Assembly (NCBI GenBank): GCA_030728405.1
Contig: JANQZS010000043.1
Span: 1-32,305, forward strand
Direction of reading: 5' to 3'
DNA from: Candidatus Nanopelagicales bacterium
GTDB lineage: Bacteria; Actinomycetota; Actinomycetes; S36-B12
DNA: 32,305 bases
Part shown: positions 7,503 through 15,572 of the stretch, piece after piece
Layout of the letters: each line of letters begins with the position of its first letter
Position numbering within the stretch: position 1 is the first letter of the stretch
Made by a program: the position numbers and the translations under genes
The notes under the pieces: generated by a model
Told to the model about the DNA's origin: nothing
The model's database searches: none
The model's input: the letters and a program-made list of their open reading frames with translations, nothing else

Positions 7503-8067
7503 TTCCGGCAACGATAAATCGGGTGGCTACGTCGATTTCGTGACCGGGATCAGCTCCTGATGGCACTCGCCGCGCAGCTGCCTCAACCACTCCTTGCACA
7601 AATCGGGTGGTGAGATCGGACTCCCCACCGCCAAGTTCGTGGACCGCGTCAGCCAGTGGAGCGGCCAAGGCGGCATGTAGCTCACCGAGTTGGGCTCGCA
7701 CCGACGCGGGCAAAGTTTCGGCGCTGAGTACCGCGATCATCTCGTGGCTTCCTTCAGCGATGAGCCGAAGGGAAACTTCGACGTAGGTTCGAACTTTCTC
7801 CTCGGGTCCGATGGCCTGGCCCAAAGCATCGGTGACGTCGTGGGTCCAGAGAACCATTCGTTCCATCAGAACGGCGCCAAGAAGGTCTTCAGTGCTGGCG
7901 AAGTATTCATAGACGGCCGGACGCGACAGCCCGGCTCGAGAAGCGACCGCCGCCATTGTCACGGAGCGAGGACCACCAGAGATCAGTAATTCATGGCCAG
8001 CCTCGAGCAGGGATGCTTTTCGCTGATCGCGGTGCTGGGCAAGCGTCGGCGCTTCAATACGAGGCAT
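7468..8067 (-). CDS. TetR/AcrR family transcriptional regulator
   Basis: One-component repressor of 199 residues. The N-terminal helix-turn-helix is clear: GPRSVTMAAVASRAGLSRPA followed by VYEYFASTEDLLGAVL, the usual TetR signature ending in a YxYF-type recognition helix. The C-terminal ligand-binding half is alanine/leucine rich and not assignable to a ligand class. It is divergent from thiL across 56 bases, so it probably regulates itself and possibly thiL; a candidate palindrome in that gap is TGCATGCA (8094-8101). Its 3' end overlaps ddl by 35 bases in convergent orientation. No transporter or catabolic gene next to it hints at an effector. Confidence 0.9.
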   Translation of the reverse strand: MPRIEAPTLAQHRDQRKASLLEAGHELLISGGPRSVTMAAVASRAGLSRPAVYEYFASTEDLLGAVLMERMVLWTHDVTDALGQAIGPEEKVRTYVEVSLRLIAEGSHEMIAVLSAETLPASVRAQLGELHAALAAPLADAVHELGGGESDLTTRFVQGVVEAAARRVPSGADPGHEIDVATRFIVAGIKGMGVDPSHA

Positions 8068-8123
8068 GTGGCCATACTCGCATAGCCTGCTCGTGCATGC
8101 ATTCGCTACGAAGGAGAGTTGAC

Positions 8124-9083
8124 ATGGATGAGCCCGGCACCGGAACCCTCGCTGAGTTGGGGGAGTTTGGGCTGATCGAGCGAATTGTTGACCCGTCGGG
8201 TCTGACCGATGCCATTGTGGTTGGTCCAGGAGATGACACGGCGCTGGTGCGAATGTCTGGTGAGGTCCTTATCACCACCGACATGCTCGTTGAGGGGGTT
8301 CATTTCCGGCAAGACTGGTCCAGCGCTATTGACGTGGGTCGCCGAGCAGCAGCTGCATCACTGGCCGACATCGCTGCGATGGGAGGTTCAACCCGCGCCC
8401 TAGTCGTCTCATTCGGCGCTCCACCTAGCACACCTAGTGCATGGGCAGTGGCCTGCGCGGCTGGGCTTAGAGAAGAAGCCGCAACTGCGGGGGCCTGTGT
8501 AGCCGGCGGAGATGTTGTCTCGTCGCCTTCGATCGTGGTGTGCGTTACCGCGATTGGCGATGCCCCGGCAGGTGGGCCTGTTCTGCGGTCTGGAGCAAAA
8601 GCTGGGGATGTTGTGGCTATCTGCGGCCGGTTCGGCTGGGCGGCGGCCGGCCTTGCCGTTTTATCGAGAGGATTCAAGTCGCCCAGAGCACTTGTCGATG
8701 CGCACCGATTCCCGGAGGTGAACTACGCAGCCGGAGTAGCCGCGGCCAAAGGTGCTTCAGCGATGATCGATGTGAGCGACGGTTTGATAGCTGATGCTGG
8801 GCACATCGCGGATGCTTCCGATGTAACCCTGGATATTGATGCAGCATCGTGGGAGATTCCCGACGCTTTGGCATCTGCTGCCGCGGCTTACAACGTAGAT
8901 CCGCGCGTGTGGATGTTAACCGGGGGAGATGATCACGCACTTCTTGCGACGTTTAGCCCGCGGAAGAAATTACCCGAGGGCTTTTTCCGAATCGGCATCG
9001 TGGTGAAGAGAACGGACGACCCAGTTCTGGTGAATGGGCAACCTTTTGCTGGCGGTAGCGGCTACGACCATTTCAAGGACTAG
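8124..9083 (+). CDS. thiL: Thiamine-monophosphate kinase
   Basis: Phosphorylates thiamine monophosphate with ATP to give thiamine diphosphate, the active cofactor. It belongs to the PurM/AIR-synthase-like fold: [11 protein letters not shown] and [16 protein letters not shown] form the Mg-ATP site, [13 protein letters not shown] follows, then [30 protein letters not shown] and [13 protein letters not shown]. Length is 319 residues. ATG 8124 is set by AAGGAGAG (8111-8118), five bases upstream, and by the family start; the frame is open upstream across the TetR divergent region. Its TAG stop shares the bases CTAG (9080-9083) with the TAG stop of rpmB on the other strand. Confidence 0.94.
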   Translation: MDEPGTGTLAELGEFGLIERIVDPSGLTDAIVVGPGDDTALVRMSGEVLITTDMLVEGVHFRQDWSSAIDVGRRAAAASLADIAAMGGSTRALVVSFGAPPSTPSAWAVACAAGLREEAATAGACVAGGDVVSSPSIVVCVTAIGDAPAGGPVLRSGAKAGDVVAICGRFGWAAAGLAVLSRGFKSPRALVDAHRFPEVNYAAGVAAAKGASAMIDVSDGLIADAGHIADASDVTLDIDAASWEIPDALASAAAAYNVDPRVWMLTGGDDHALLATFSPRKKLPEGFFRIGIVVKRTDDPVLVNGQPFAGGSGYDHFKD

Positions 9084-9268
9084 GCGCGTGCAACCTTGCC
9101 GGCCTTGATGCACGAAGTGCATACATTCAGGCGCTTAGGGGTGCGACCGACCAGTGCGCGGACCGTCTGGATGTTCGGGTTCCAGCGACGCTTGGTCCGG
9201 CGATGGGAGTGGGAGATGCTGTGCCCGAAGCTTGGGCCCTTGCCGCATACGTCGCAATTGGCAGCCAC
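9080..9268 (-). CDS. rpmB: 50S ribosomal protein bL28, zinc-binding form
   Basis: A 62-residue bL28 that begins [20 protein letters not shown] and continues with [14 protein letters not shown]. Two CxxC pairs (C5/C8 and the pair in [12 protein letters not shown]) are intact, marking the zinc-containing C+ form; many actinobacteria also keep a zinc-free paralogue for zinc starvation, which is not seen here. The GTG start at 9268 follows GAAGGAGAT on the minus strand. A plausible sigma-70 type promoter lies 55-85 bases upstream. It is convergent with thiL with a four-base overlap. Confidence 0.97.
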   Translation of the reverse strand: MAANCDVCGKGPSFGHSISHSHRRTKRRWNPNIQTVRALVGRTPKRLNVCTSCIKAGKVARA

Positions 9269-9323
9269 GGGAGATCTCCTTCAGATTGGGAATCGGGGCC
9301 TGGTTTTCGCCCGCGAACGCCCA

Positions 9324-9353
9324 AGGGTAAACCAGATGCCTCCCGGACCTCAA
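9324..9353 (-). promoter_or_regulatory. Candidate rpmB promoter
   Basis: On the minus strand TTGAGG (9353-9348) is followed by an 18-base spacer and TACCCT (9329-9324). This gives a leader of about 50 bases that contains the rpmB ribosome binding site. It is the best matched -35/-10 pair noticed in the window, judged by eye only. Confidence 0.45.
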
Positions 9354-9393
9354 ATCGAGGGGTAGCGTCGAGCTTTCAGAGGGGAGGTGTCCA

Positions 9394-11016
9394 TTGAATG
9401 AAATGAGCCCGGTGGGGCTGACCGCAGGCAATATTCGGGACTGGGCCCGGGCTGCTCGAGAGGCTCTGGTCAGGTCTCGGGTGGAGATTGACGCGCTCAA
9501 CGTGTTTCCAGTGCCCGATGGTGACACCGGAACAAACCTGTACCTGACGATGGAAGCAGCGTGTGCGGAGTTTGACCTCAGCGAGATCCAACCCGCAGAT
9601 GCCGGCGAAGCTGCGTCGATCCTCGCCCGAGGAGCGCTTCTGGGGGCGCGGGGTAACTCCGGGGTGATTTTGTCGCAAATTCTGCGAGGGATCGGAATAA
9701 CTCTCACCGGGGCATCGGATCGGGGTGCCCACTCCGTTGCCCGCGCATTTAGATCGGGTGCGGATGAGGCGTATCGATCGGTGGCTCGGCCAGTGGAGGG
9801 CACGATTCTCACCGTTGCAAGGGCTGCCGCTGATGCTGCCGAGAATCTGGTGAAGTCGATTCCAGGTGAACCTGATGTGGCAAGGGTTGTAGGTGCAGCA
9901 GCGGAGGGTGCGCGAGCCGCACTACTCCGAACCCCAGCAATGCTTGAGGTACTCAGGCAAGCAGGTGTTGTAGATGCTGGCGGTCGAGGTCTGGTTGAGG
10001 TCTATGACGCATTGTTCAGAGTTCTCTCTGGTGAGGTTCTCTCTGGTGAGCCAATTGAGGACTTTGACATAAGTGAGGCGCCGATGAACTTTGTGCCGCA
10101 ACCGATAGCGATGCCACGTGATACACCTGATTTTGAAGTGATGTACCTGCTTGAAGCGCCCGATGATCGCATCGACGCACTGAGAGCCGCACTCGATGCA
10201 CGCGGCGACAGTGTGGTGATTGTGGGAGGTGATGGCCTGTGGAATGTGCACGTTCATGCTGATGATGCAGGGGCCTGTATTGAAGATGGCCTCGCCGTGG
10301 GACGTCCGCATCGCATTCGAGTGAACTCTCTACATGCGAGGCCGACCTTACGGAGTAATCGGCAAGTGGTGATGGTCACGCACGGATCAGGAATCACCGA
10401 CTTGGTGACTGCAGCTGGTGTTAACTGCGTACCCGCGCAACCACGAACGAGGCCATCGGTGACCGAAATTTTGTCTGCGGTTCATGCCTCGCACAGTTCC
10501 CAAGTGGTGCTTTTGCCCAGTGATCGGGACAACCAAGGAACAGCAGAAATCGCCGCCGAGCAACTTCGCGCAAGTGGCGTTCGAGTGGCCATCGTGCCGA
10601 CGAGATCAGTGGTTCAATCCTTGGCCGCAATCGCCGTACATGATGCCGAGCGCACCTTCGATGACGACGTTGTCACGATGACGCGCGCTGCGGGTGCCAC
10701 CCGCTACGGTGCGGTGACAATTTCCGAGCGCGACGCGCTGACCAGCGCGGGACGGTGCGCCGTAGGTGATGTTCTAGGCCTGGTGGACGGTGACATTGTG
10801 CAGATTGGACAGAGCGTGCTTGCGGTAGCCCAAGGCGTGTGTGAACGGCTCGTGGCGGCAGGCGGTGAGATCGTGACCATCGTTGCCGGAGCAGATGCTG
10901 ATGCACCTGCGGTGTCAGGCCTCATCGAATGGCTCGAATCCTCATACCCCGGAATCGACGTTGTTCTTCAAGACGGCGGTCAGCCCCTGTGGCCACTCAT
11001 TGTCGGAGTCGAGTGA
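9394..11016 (+). CDS. DhaL/DegV-type kinase (DAK2 domain; FakA-like fatty acid kinase)
   Basis: Two-domain protein of 540 residues. The N-terminal DhaL (DAK2) domain carries the ATP/Mg motif PVPDGDTGTN (D42, D44) and GARGNSGVILSQILRG. The C-terminal half (from about residue 310) is the FakA/DAK-associated domain with VVMVTHGSGITDLV. In Firmicutes such proteins phosphorylate fatty acids held by FakB partners; in actinobacteria the role is mostly untested, and no fakB/degV gene is visible here. TTG 9394 is chosen because GGAGGTG (9383-9389) is five bases upstream. A perfect 15-base tandem duplication gives VLSGEVLSGE. recG starts two bases after the stop, so the genes are co-expressed. Confidence 0.85.
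   Translation: MNEMSPVGLTAGNIRDWARAAREALVRSRVEIDALNVFPVPDGDTGTNLYLTMEAACAEFDLSEIQPADAGEAASILARGALLGARGNSGVILSQILRGIGITLTGASDRGAHSVARAFRSGADEAYRSVARPVEGTILTVARAAADAAENLVKSIPGEPDVARVVGAAAEGARAALLRTPAMLEVLRQAGVVDAGGRGLVEVYDALFRVLSGEVLSGEPIEDFDISEAPMNFVPQPIAMPRDTPDFEVMYLLEAPDDRIDALRAALDARGDSVVIVGGDGLWNVHVHADDAGACIEDGLAVGRPHRIRVNSLHARPTLRSNRQVVMVTHGSGITDLVTAAGVNCVPAQPRTRPSVTEILSAVHASHSSQVVLLPSDRDNQGTAEIAAEQLRASGVRVAIVPTRSVVQSLAAIAVHDAERTFDDDVVTMTRAAGATRYGAVTISERDALTSAGRCAVGDVLGLVDGDIVQIGQSVLAVAQGVCERLVAAGGEIVTIVAGADADAPAVSGLIEWLESSYPGIDVVLQDGGQPLWPLIVGVE
10021..10050 (+). repeat. Perfect 15-bp in-frame tandem duplication
   Basis: GTTCTCTCTGGTGAG occurs twice with no mismatch (10021-10035, 10036-10050) inside the DhaL-type kinase gene, coding VLSGE twice in the linker between the two domains. 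Complete identity suggests a recent slippage event. Confidence 0.95.
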
Positions 11017-11017
11017 A

Positions 11018-13201
11018 ATGAACGTCGAATTCTTAGCAACCCCACTGAAATCACTCGTTGGGGGCAAAACGGCAACGGCACTTTCCTCATCGTTAGGAAT
11101 ACATACAGCTGAGGACCTGCTGCGGCATTACCCACGCAGGTATGCCGAGCGCGGGCAACTGACGAATCTTCGGGAACTGATCGATGGCGAAAGCGCCACC
11201 ATCGTTGCGGAGATTAAATCAGTGACCTCACGGTCCATGGCGGCTAAACGGGGCTCGATTCTTGAAGTCATTGTGACAGATGGCACGTCGGAAATCTCTG
11301 TTACTTTTTTCAACCAGAAATGGCGGGAACGAGATCTTCGAACGGGCCGGAAGGGGCTTTTTGCCGGTCAGGTTTCTACCTATCGTGGACGACGGCAGCT
11401 AGCTCATCCGCACTTTGAGCTTTTTCCCGATGGAGTAGATGATGATCCGCTCGCCGTTGCTGCTTACGCCGGGGCGATCCTGCCGATTTACGCGGCCTCT
11501 TCAAAGACAACGTCATGGAACATCGCTGCGGCCGTTCGCATCCTGCTCGACACCATGCCGGAATTGATCGATCCAATTCCCATCGAAGTGCGTGAGAAAA
11601 GTGGTTTACTCTCGATCAATTCCGCGCTGCGCATGATTCACATTCCGCAGAGCCGAGAAGAGGTAAGTGAATCTCGGCGAACTCTGGCATTTCATGAGGC
11701 TTTTGATTTGCAAGGCGTGCTGCTTCTTCGGCGATCCAAAATGGCCGCGATGATTGCTCAGTCGAGAACGGGATCCGATGAAGGATTACGCGCAGATCTA
11801 GATGCCAGGTTGCCGTACGTGCTCACCTCAGGGCAGGTGCGAGTTGGTGAAGAGATTGCGACTGACCTGTCGAGTACCCGCCCGATGCATCGACTTCTGC
11901 AGGGAGATGTGGGCAGTGGCAAAACCCTCGTTGCTGTTCGGGCAATGCTAGATGTCATCGATGCGGGTGGCCAAGCAGTTCTGCTGGCTCCCACTGAGGT
12001 TCTCGCGACTCAGCATCATCGTTCGATCACAAGCCTGTTGGGGCCGATTGCAGAACCAGGAATGCTAGGAGGCGCCCAGCGGGCCACGAAAGTAGTTTTG
12101 CTCACCGGATCACTACGAACGGCCGAACGCAGGGCTGCGCTCCTTGACATCATCAGTGGCGATGCAGGAATCATCATCGGCACTCATTCGGTGATCCAAG
12201 ACTCGGTTGAGTTTCACGATTTAGCACTAGCGGTCATTGACGAACAACACCGATTTGGGGTGGAGCAACGAGCGGTTCTTGCCTCGAAAGGGTCCGGTGA
12301 ATTTCGCCCACACATGTTGGTCATGACGGCAACGCCGATACCGCGCACCATCGCGCTTACGGCTTTCGGTGATTTGGATGTTTCTACCCTTGACGAATTA
12401 CCTGCGGGGCGTTCGCCCATCACAACTCACATCGTAAATCCGCGCGAGTCTGCAACTTTGTACGCACGGGTATGGGAACGCGTGGAAGAGGAAGTTGCGC
12501 AAGGTCACCGCGTCTTCATCGTGTGCCCAAGAATCGACGATGAAGATTCCGAATCGGAGGTAATCGACGACGATTCTTCGAGGCCGATGGCAAGCGTGCT
12601 CGGACTAGCCGAGGATTTGGCCGAGCGTTTACCCAACATTGTGTGCGGAGTCATGCACGGGAGAATGTCGGCCGATGAAAAAGATGACGCGATGCAAAGA
12701 TTTCGAGACCCGGCTAGCGAGAATCCCATTCAGGTGCTGGTGTCGACGACCGTGATTGAAGTGGGCGTGGATGTTCCCATCGCAACAATGATGGTGATCA
12801 TGGACGCGGAAAGATTTGGTATGTCCGCTCTACATCAGTTGCGCGGCAGGGTTGGACGAGGCGGTTTGCCTGGCTTATGTTTACTCGTCAGCAATGCCGA
12901 ATCAGGATCGCCCGGCCATGCCCGGCTCAGCGCGGTCGCTGCGACCACTGACGGATTCGAGTTAGCACAAGTAGATCTTGAACTTCGTCGCGAAGGCGAC
13001 GTGCTGGGAAGTAGCCAGTCGGGGCTCCAGAGCTCACTGCGGCTGTTGCAGGTAGTGCGAGACGCTGAACTTATTGAGGAGGCGCGAAACGCCGTGTCGC
13101 AGGTACTCGCAGAAGACCCGGGCTTGAAGAAACATCCCGAGCTGTTGGCGAGGCTTAACGAACTAGATACCGAACAAACGTCATTTTTGGAGAAGGCGTG
13201 A
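11018..13201 (+). CDS. recG: ATP-dependent DNA helicase RecG
   Basis: Branch-migrating helicase that remodels stalled forks and Holliday junctions. The N-terminal wedge/OB region contains LLRHYPRRYAERG and the beta-barrel stretch TSEISVTFFNQKWRERDL. Helicase motifs are in order: Walker A GDVGSGKT (about residues 296-303), DEQH in VIDEQHRFGVEQRAV (about 408), MTATPIPRTIALT, and the RecG-type ending LRGRVGRGG. Length is 727 residues. ATG 11018 is used since the family starts MNVEFLATPLKSLVG and a GGAG lies nine bases upstream. The frame is open into the preceding gene, but that part is not RecG-like. Its stop overlaps the rsmD GTG (GTGA). Confidence 0.95.
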   Translation: MNVEFLATPLKSLVGGKTATALSSSLGIHTAEDLLRHYPRRYAERGQLTNLRELIDGESATIVAEIKSVTSRSMAAKRGSILEVIVTDGTSEISVTFFNQKWRERDLRTGRKGLFAGQVSTYRGRRQLAHPHFELFPDGVDDDPLAVAAYAGAILPIYAASSKTTSWNIAAAVRILLDTMPELIDPIPIEVREKSGLLSINSALRMIHIPQSREEVSESRRTLAFHEAFDLQGVLLLRRSKMAAMIAQSRTGSDEGLRADLDARLPYVLTSGQVRVGEEIATDLSSTRPMHRLLQGDVGSGKTLVAVRAMLDVIDAGGQAVLLAPTEVLATQHHRSITSLLGPIAEPGMLGGAQRATKVVLLTGSLRTAERRAALLDIISGDAGIIIGTHSVIQDSVEFHDLALAVIDEQHRFGVEQRAVLASKGSGEFRPHMLVMTATPIPRTIALTAFGDLDVSTLDELPAGRSPITTHIVNPRESATLYARVWERVEEEVAQGHRVFIVCPRIDDEDSESEVIDDDSSRPMASVLGLAEDLAERLPNIVCGVMHGRMSADEKDDAMQRFRDPASENPIQVLVSTTVIEVGVDVPIATMMVIMDAERFGMSALHQLRGRVGRGGLPGLCLLVSNAESGSPGHARLSAVAATTDGFELAQVDLELRREGDVLGSSQSGLQSSLRLLQVVRDAELIEEARNAVSQVLAEDPGLKKHPELLARLNELDTEQTSFLEKA

Positions 13202-13806
13202 CTCGGATCATCGCTGGTGAATGGCGAGGCCGACGAATTGCCGTACCTCCGAGTGGCACACGCCCCACCACGGATCGGGTGCGAGAGGCGATGTTTTCGA
13301 GCCTTACTTCCCTGCTCGTGAGCGAAGACAAGTCGTGGGACCAATGTGCTGTAGTCGATCTGTATTCAGGCTCGGGTGCATTGGGCTTAGAAGCGGCAAG
13401 TCGCGGAGCTGCCGATGTTGTTCTCGTCGAGTCCTCGCGAAGTGCCGTAGGGGTAATCAGGGGGAATGTCGCATCTCTCAATGCGACAAGTCTCAATGCC
13501 ACACACCTGCGCATTGCCGCTCAAGATGTCCGAGCGTGGGCAAAATCCTCAGGTGGCGCTCCCAGGAATTTAATTCTTGCTGATCCCCCCTACACGGTCA
13601 CCGACACTGATTTGGTGGAGCTATGGGAGGTGGCAACTCGACACCACGGCATCGCACCCAACGCGCTTATCGCCATCGAGCGGCCGGCTTCCTCACAGGA
13701 TCCACTCGGCAGGTTCTGGGAACTTGTGGATCAACGACGTTACGGCGACACCCATGTTTGGTACGGTCAACTCCATGAGAACGCTGGTGTGCCCCGGCTC
13801 ATTTGA
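13198..13806 (+). CDS. rsmD: 16S rRNA (guanine966-N2)-methyltransferase
   Basis: Methylates G966 of 16S rRNA during 30S assembly. It opens MTRIIAGEWRGRRIAVPP and has the SAM-binding motif VDLYSGSGALGLEAASRG and the catalytic DPPY motif in LILADPPYTV. Length is 202 residues, slightly longer than usual. The GTG start overlaps the recG stop by four bases (GTGA), a coupled arrangement. The pentapeptide SLNAT is duplicated in tandem (13474-13503) between the SAM motif and the DPPY motif. The 3' end overlaps coaD by 32 bases and contains a candidate coaD promoter. Confidence 0.94.
   Translation: MTRIIAGEWRGRRIAVPPSGTRPTTDRVREAMFSSLTSLLVSEDKSWDQCAVVDLYSGSGALGLEAASRGAADVVLVESSRSAVGVIRGNVASLNATSLNATHLRIAAQDVRAWAKSSGGAPRNLILADPPYTVTDTDLVELWEVATRHHGIAPNALIAIERPASSQDPLGRFWELVDQRRYGDTHVWYGQLHENAGVPRLI
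13474..13503 (+). repeat. 15-bp imperfect in-frame duplication in rsmD
   Basis: TCTCTCAATGCGACA is followed by AGTCTCAATGCCACA, coding SLNAT twice. Three base differences, all silent, mean this copy event is older than the perfect one at 10021. Confidence 0.85.
13762..13767 (+). promoter_or_regulatory. Candidate internal -10 element for a leaderless coaD transcript
   Basis: TACGGT, seven bases (CAACTCC), then the coaD ATG at 13775, all within the rsmD coding sequence. The hexamer, flanking GG, following CAA and CCATGA are shared with the ddl start at 6400-6417. It would allow coaD to be transcribed apart from recG-rsmD. Confidence 0.42.
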
Positions 13807-14290
13807 CCCTGTCACAAATGGTCACCTTGATGTTTTCGCCAGGGCATCGGCGTTGGCCGACGAGGTCGTGGTGGCGGTACTCATCAACCACTCCAAGTTG
13901 GGGCTTTTCTCGGTCGACGAACGCATGGAAATTCTGCGTGAAGTGACTGCGCCATTTGGCAATATCCGCGTCGACTCCTTTCATGGCCTCCTCGTCGACT
14001 ACTGCCAGGCAAACAACGTCACTGCCATTGTGAAGGGTCTTCGTGCGGTCAGCGATTTTGACTACGAACTCCAGATGGCCCAGATGAATTATCGGCTGGC
14101 TACGGTGGAAACGCTGTTCATCACCACCAACCCGCTCTACAGTTTCTTGTCCTCTAGCCTTATCAAAGAGATCGCACGTTTCGGGGGAGATGTATCCGGA
14201 TTGGTCCCGGAGGCCGTGTTGAAACGCTTAAGTGAGCGTTTCTCGGCCACAATGGAGGGACCAGCGGGCAGTACTCATGCCCAGTCTTGA
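13775..14290 (+). CDS. coaD: Pantetheine-phosphate adenylyltransferase
   Basis: Catalyses the penultimate step of coenzyme A synthesis, adenylating 4'-phosphopantetheine. Motifs are GSFDPVTNGHLDVFARAS, the nucleotidyltransferase xxGH signature, and SFLSSSLIKEIARFGGD, the second ATP-binding signature, with KGLRAVSDFDYELQMAQMN between them. The 171-residue length is slightly above the ~160 typical, with a short C-terminal extension. ATG 13775 is required by the family N-terminus MRTLVCPGSFDP; the start lies 32 bases inside rsmD. No ribosome binding site precedes it, but a TACGGT element does at leaderless spacing. Confidence 0.95.
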   Translation: MRTLVCPGSFDPVTNGHLDVFARASALADEVVVAVLINHSKLGLFSVDERMEILREVTAPFGNIRVDSFHGLLVDYCQANNVTAIVKGLRAVSDFDYELQMAQMNYRLATVETLFITTNPLYSFLSSSLIKEIARFGGDVSGLVPEAVLKRLSERFSATMEGPAGSTHAQS

Positions 14291-14312
14291 GCCAGCCTGA
14301 GAGGAAATCCAC

Positions 14313-14816
14313 GTGGACGTCCAAGAAAGACTCGACGAACTTGCCGTCCTAGTTGAGGACGCGAAGTCGGTGCCGCTTTCGGCGTCATGCGTTCTTAACC
14401 GCGCTCAGGTCCTTGACCTCATCGAAGAAATCCGCCAATTGTTGCCCGAGTCCGTGATGAGAGCTGATGAGCTGCTCGCTGATCGTGAAGCTGTGGTGCA
14501 AGACGGTCGCCGGGAGGCTGATCGGATTCTGGAACGGGCCCGAGCCGAGGCCGATCGGATGATTTCCGAGCACGAGGTGTATCTCGCGGCCGTGTCTGAG
14601 GCAGATGCCCTCCGCCACGATTCGATTCAAGAAACGGCGAGGATGCGTCAGGAGACCGACGATTACATCGACTCGAAACTTGCCACCTTTGAGATTACGT
14701 TACACAAGACCCTGCAGACTGTTGACCGCGGCAGGGAGCGTTTGCGCAGCCAGATGTACGAGGAACTTGCCCCCGTTGTGGAGGTTGACGAGGTTTTTGA
14801 CGGGGTTGTCCGCTAG
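14313..14816 (+). CDS. sepIVA: DivIVA-like coiled-coil protein (SepIVA-like)
   Basis: A 167-residue helical protein beginning MDVQERLDELAVLVEDAKSV, with long heptad-rich stretches such as READRILERARAEADRMISE and a hydrophilic acidic end. Mycobacterial SepIVA (Rv2927c), a DivIVA-domain protein linked to septation and polar growth, sits beside the DUF177 gene and rnc, matching this position between coaD and DUF177. The assignment rests on that synteny plus composition and length. A central VLNRAQVLDLIEEIRQLLPE matches the conserved helix of that family as I recall it. GTG 14313 is preceded by GAGAGGAAAT. No membrane segment or signal peptide is seen. Confidence 0.72.
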   Translation: MDVQERLDELAVLVEDAKSVPLSASCVLNRAQVLDLIEEIRQLLPESVMRADELLADREAVVQDGRREADRILERARAEADRMISEHEVYLAAVSEADALRHDSIQETARMRQETDDYIDSKLATFEITLHKTLQTVDRGRERLRSQMYEELAPVVEVDEVFDGVVR

Positions 14817-14818
14817 CG

Positions 14819-14861
14819 GGAAGGGTCTCCTTCCATGGCCGGGGCCGCACCTGTGCCGGCC
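14819..14861 (+). terminator. Tandem GC-rich hairpins after the coiled-coil gene
   Basis: Two small inverted repeats follow the stop: GGAAGG-GTCT-CCTTCC (14819-14834) and GGCCGG/CCGGCC (14838-14843 with 14856-14861, 12-base loop). No T tract follows, so this is at best a non-canonical terminator separating coaD-sepIVA from the DUF177 operon. Confidence 0.3.
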
Positions 14862-14878
14862 CTAACCCCCTGACCCGG

Positions 14879-14884
14879 TAGTCT
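14879..14884 (+). promoter_or_regulatory. Candidate -10 element for the DUF177-rpmF operon
   Basis: TAGTCT in the context CCGGTAGTCTTACCCC lies about 45 bases before the DUF177 start, in the only gap over 100 bases in this part of the cluster. The same hexamer precedes plsC and the PLP enzyme gene. No matching -35 was recognised. Confidence 0.35.
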
Positions 14885-14926
14885 TACCCCGTTCGTCTCG
14901 AGCCTCGGGCGAGGCCACGGCTCACC

Positions 14927-15559
14927 GTGCCACACCAGGAGGACACCATCGGCGCCGATCCCCGCGTCTCATCCACCGGCAGTGAACTGGTGCTGGATGT
15001 GCGCAGCCTGCCTCGCAGGCCGGGTTCCATGCTGGAGGTGAATCGTCAGGCGTCGGCTCCGGAAGGTTTAGGTGTCGCCATGGCTCGGGTCCGTGAGGGT
15101 TCACCAATCGAATTAGATGTTCGGCTGGAAAGCGTCATGGACGGCGTGCTCGTGACCGGTACGGCGGATCTTGAAGTGAGCGCGGAATGTTCGCGGTGCT
15201 TGGATCCCTTCGACTGGCAAGAGACCGTTGAGTTCACCGAGCTCTTCACCTATTCGGCAACGGATGCTCGTGGTGGCAGGGTCGAGGAGATCTCCGATGA
15301 AGACGATCCGCTGCCGGTGCTCGAGGATGATCTGATCGACCTTGAGCCACTTATCCGCGATGCTGTCGTGTTGGACCTGCCACTTGCGCCGGTGTGCGAC
15401 ACAGAGTGCCGCGGACTATGCCCCACCTGTGGGGAACGGCTTAACGATGAAGATGACCACCTGCACGAGACCACGGATCCCCGATGGTCCGCGCTACAAG
15501 GACTCTTAGAGTCACCAGACGTGCCCAGCACGAGTGAAGACGACCCCCAGGGTCGATGA
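14927..15559 (+). CDS. yceD: DUF177 (YceD) family protein, large-subunit rRNA accumulation factor
   Basis: Family member usually located just before rpmF and needed in bacteria and plastids for normal 23S rRNA accumulation. Core features: LVLDVRSLPRRPGSMLEV, a first Cys pair in ECSRCLDPFDW, an acidic middle, and a second zinc-type cluster CDTECRGLCPTCGERLN. About 204-210 residues. The start is unclear. GTG 14927 opens the frame without its own ribosome binding site, while a perfect AGGAGG (14937-14942) lies inside the frame five bases before an in-frame ATC (14948). Family proteins begin close to the LVLDVR segment, which favours the later point. rpmF follows after 13 bases. Confidence 0.9.
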   Translation: MPHQEDTIGADPRVSSTGSELVLDVRSLPRRPGSMLEVNRQASAPEGLGVAMARVREGSPIELDVRLESVMDGVLVTGTADLEVSAECSRCLDPFDWQETVEFTELFTYSATDARGGRVEEISDEDDPLPVLEDDLIDLEPLIRDAVVLDLPLAPVCDTECRGLCPTCGERLNDEDDHLHETTDPRWSALQGLLESPDVPSTSEDDPQGR

Positions 15560-15572
15560 GGAAGGAAGACTG

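Noticed and set aside
14819-14861. Canonical intrinsic terminator after the coiled-coil gene
   Set aside because: Hairpins are short and no T tract follows, so it is kept only as a low-confidence feature.
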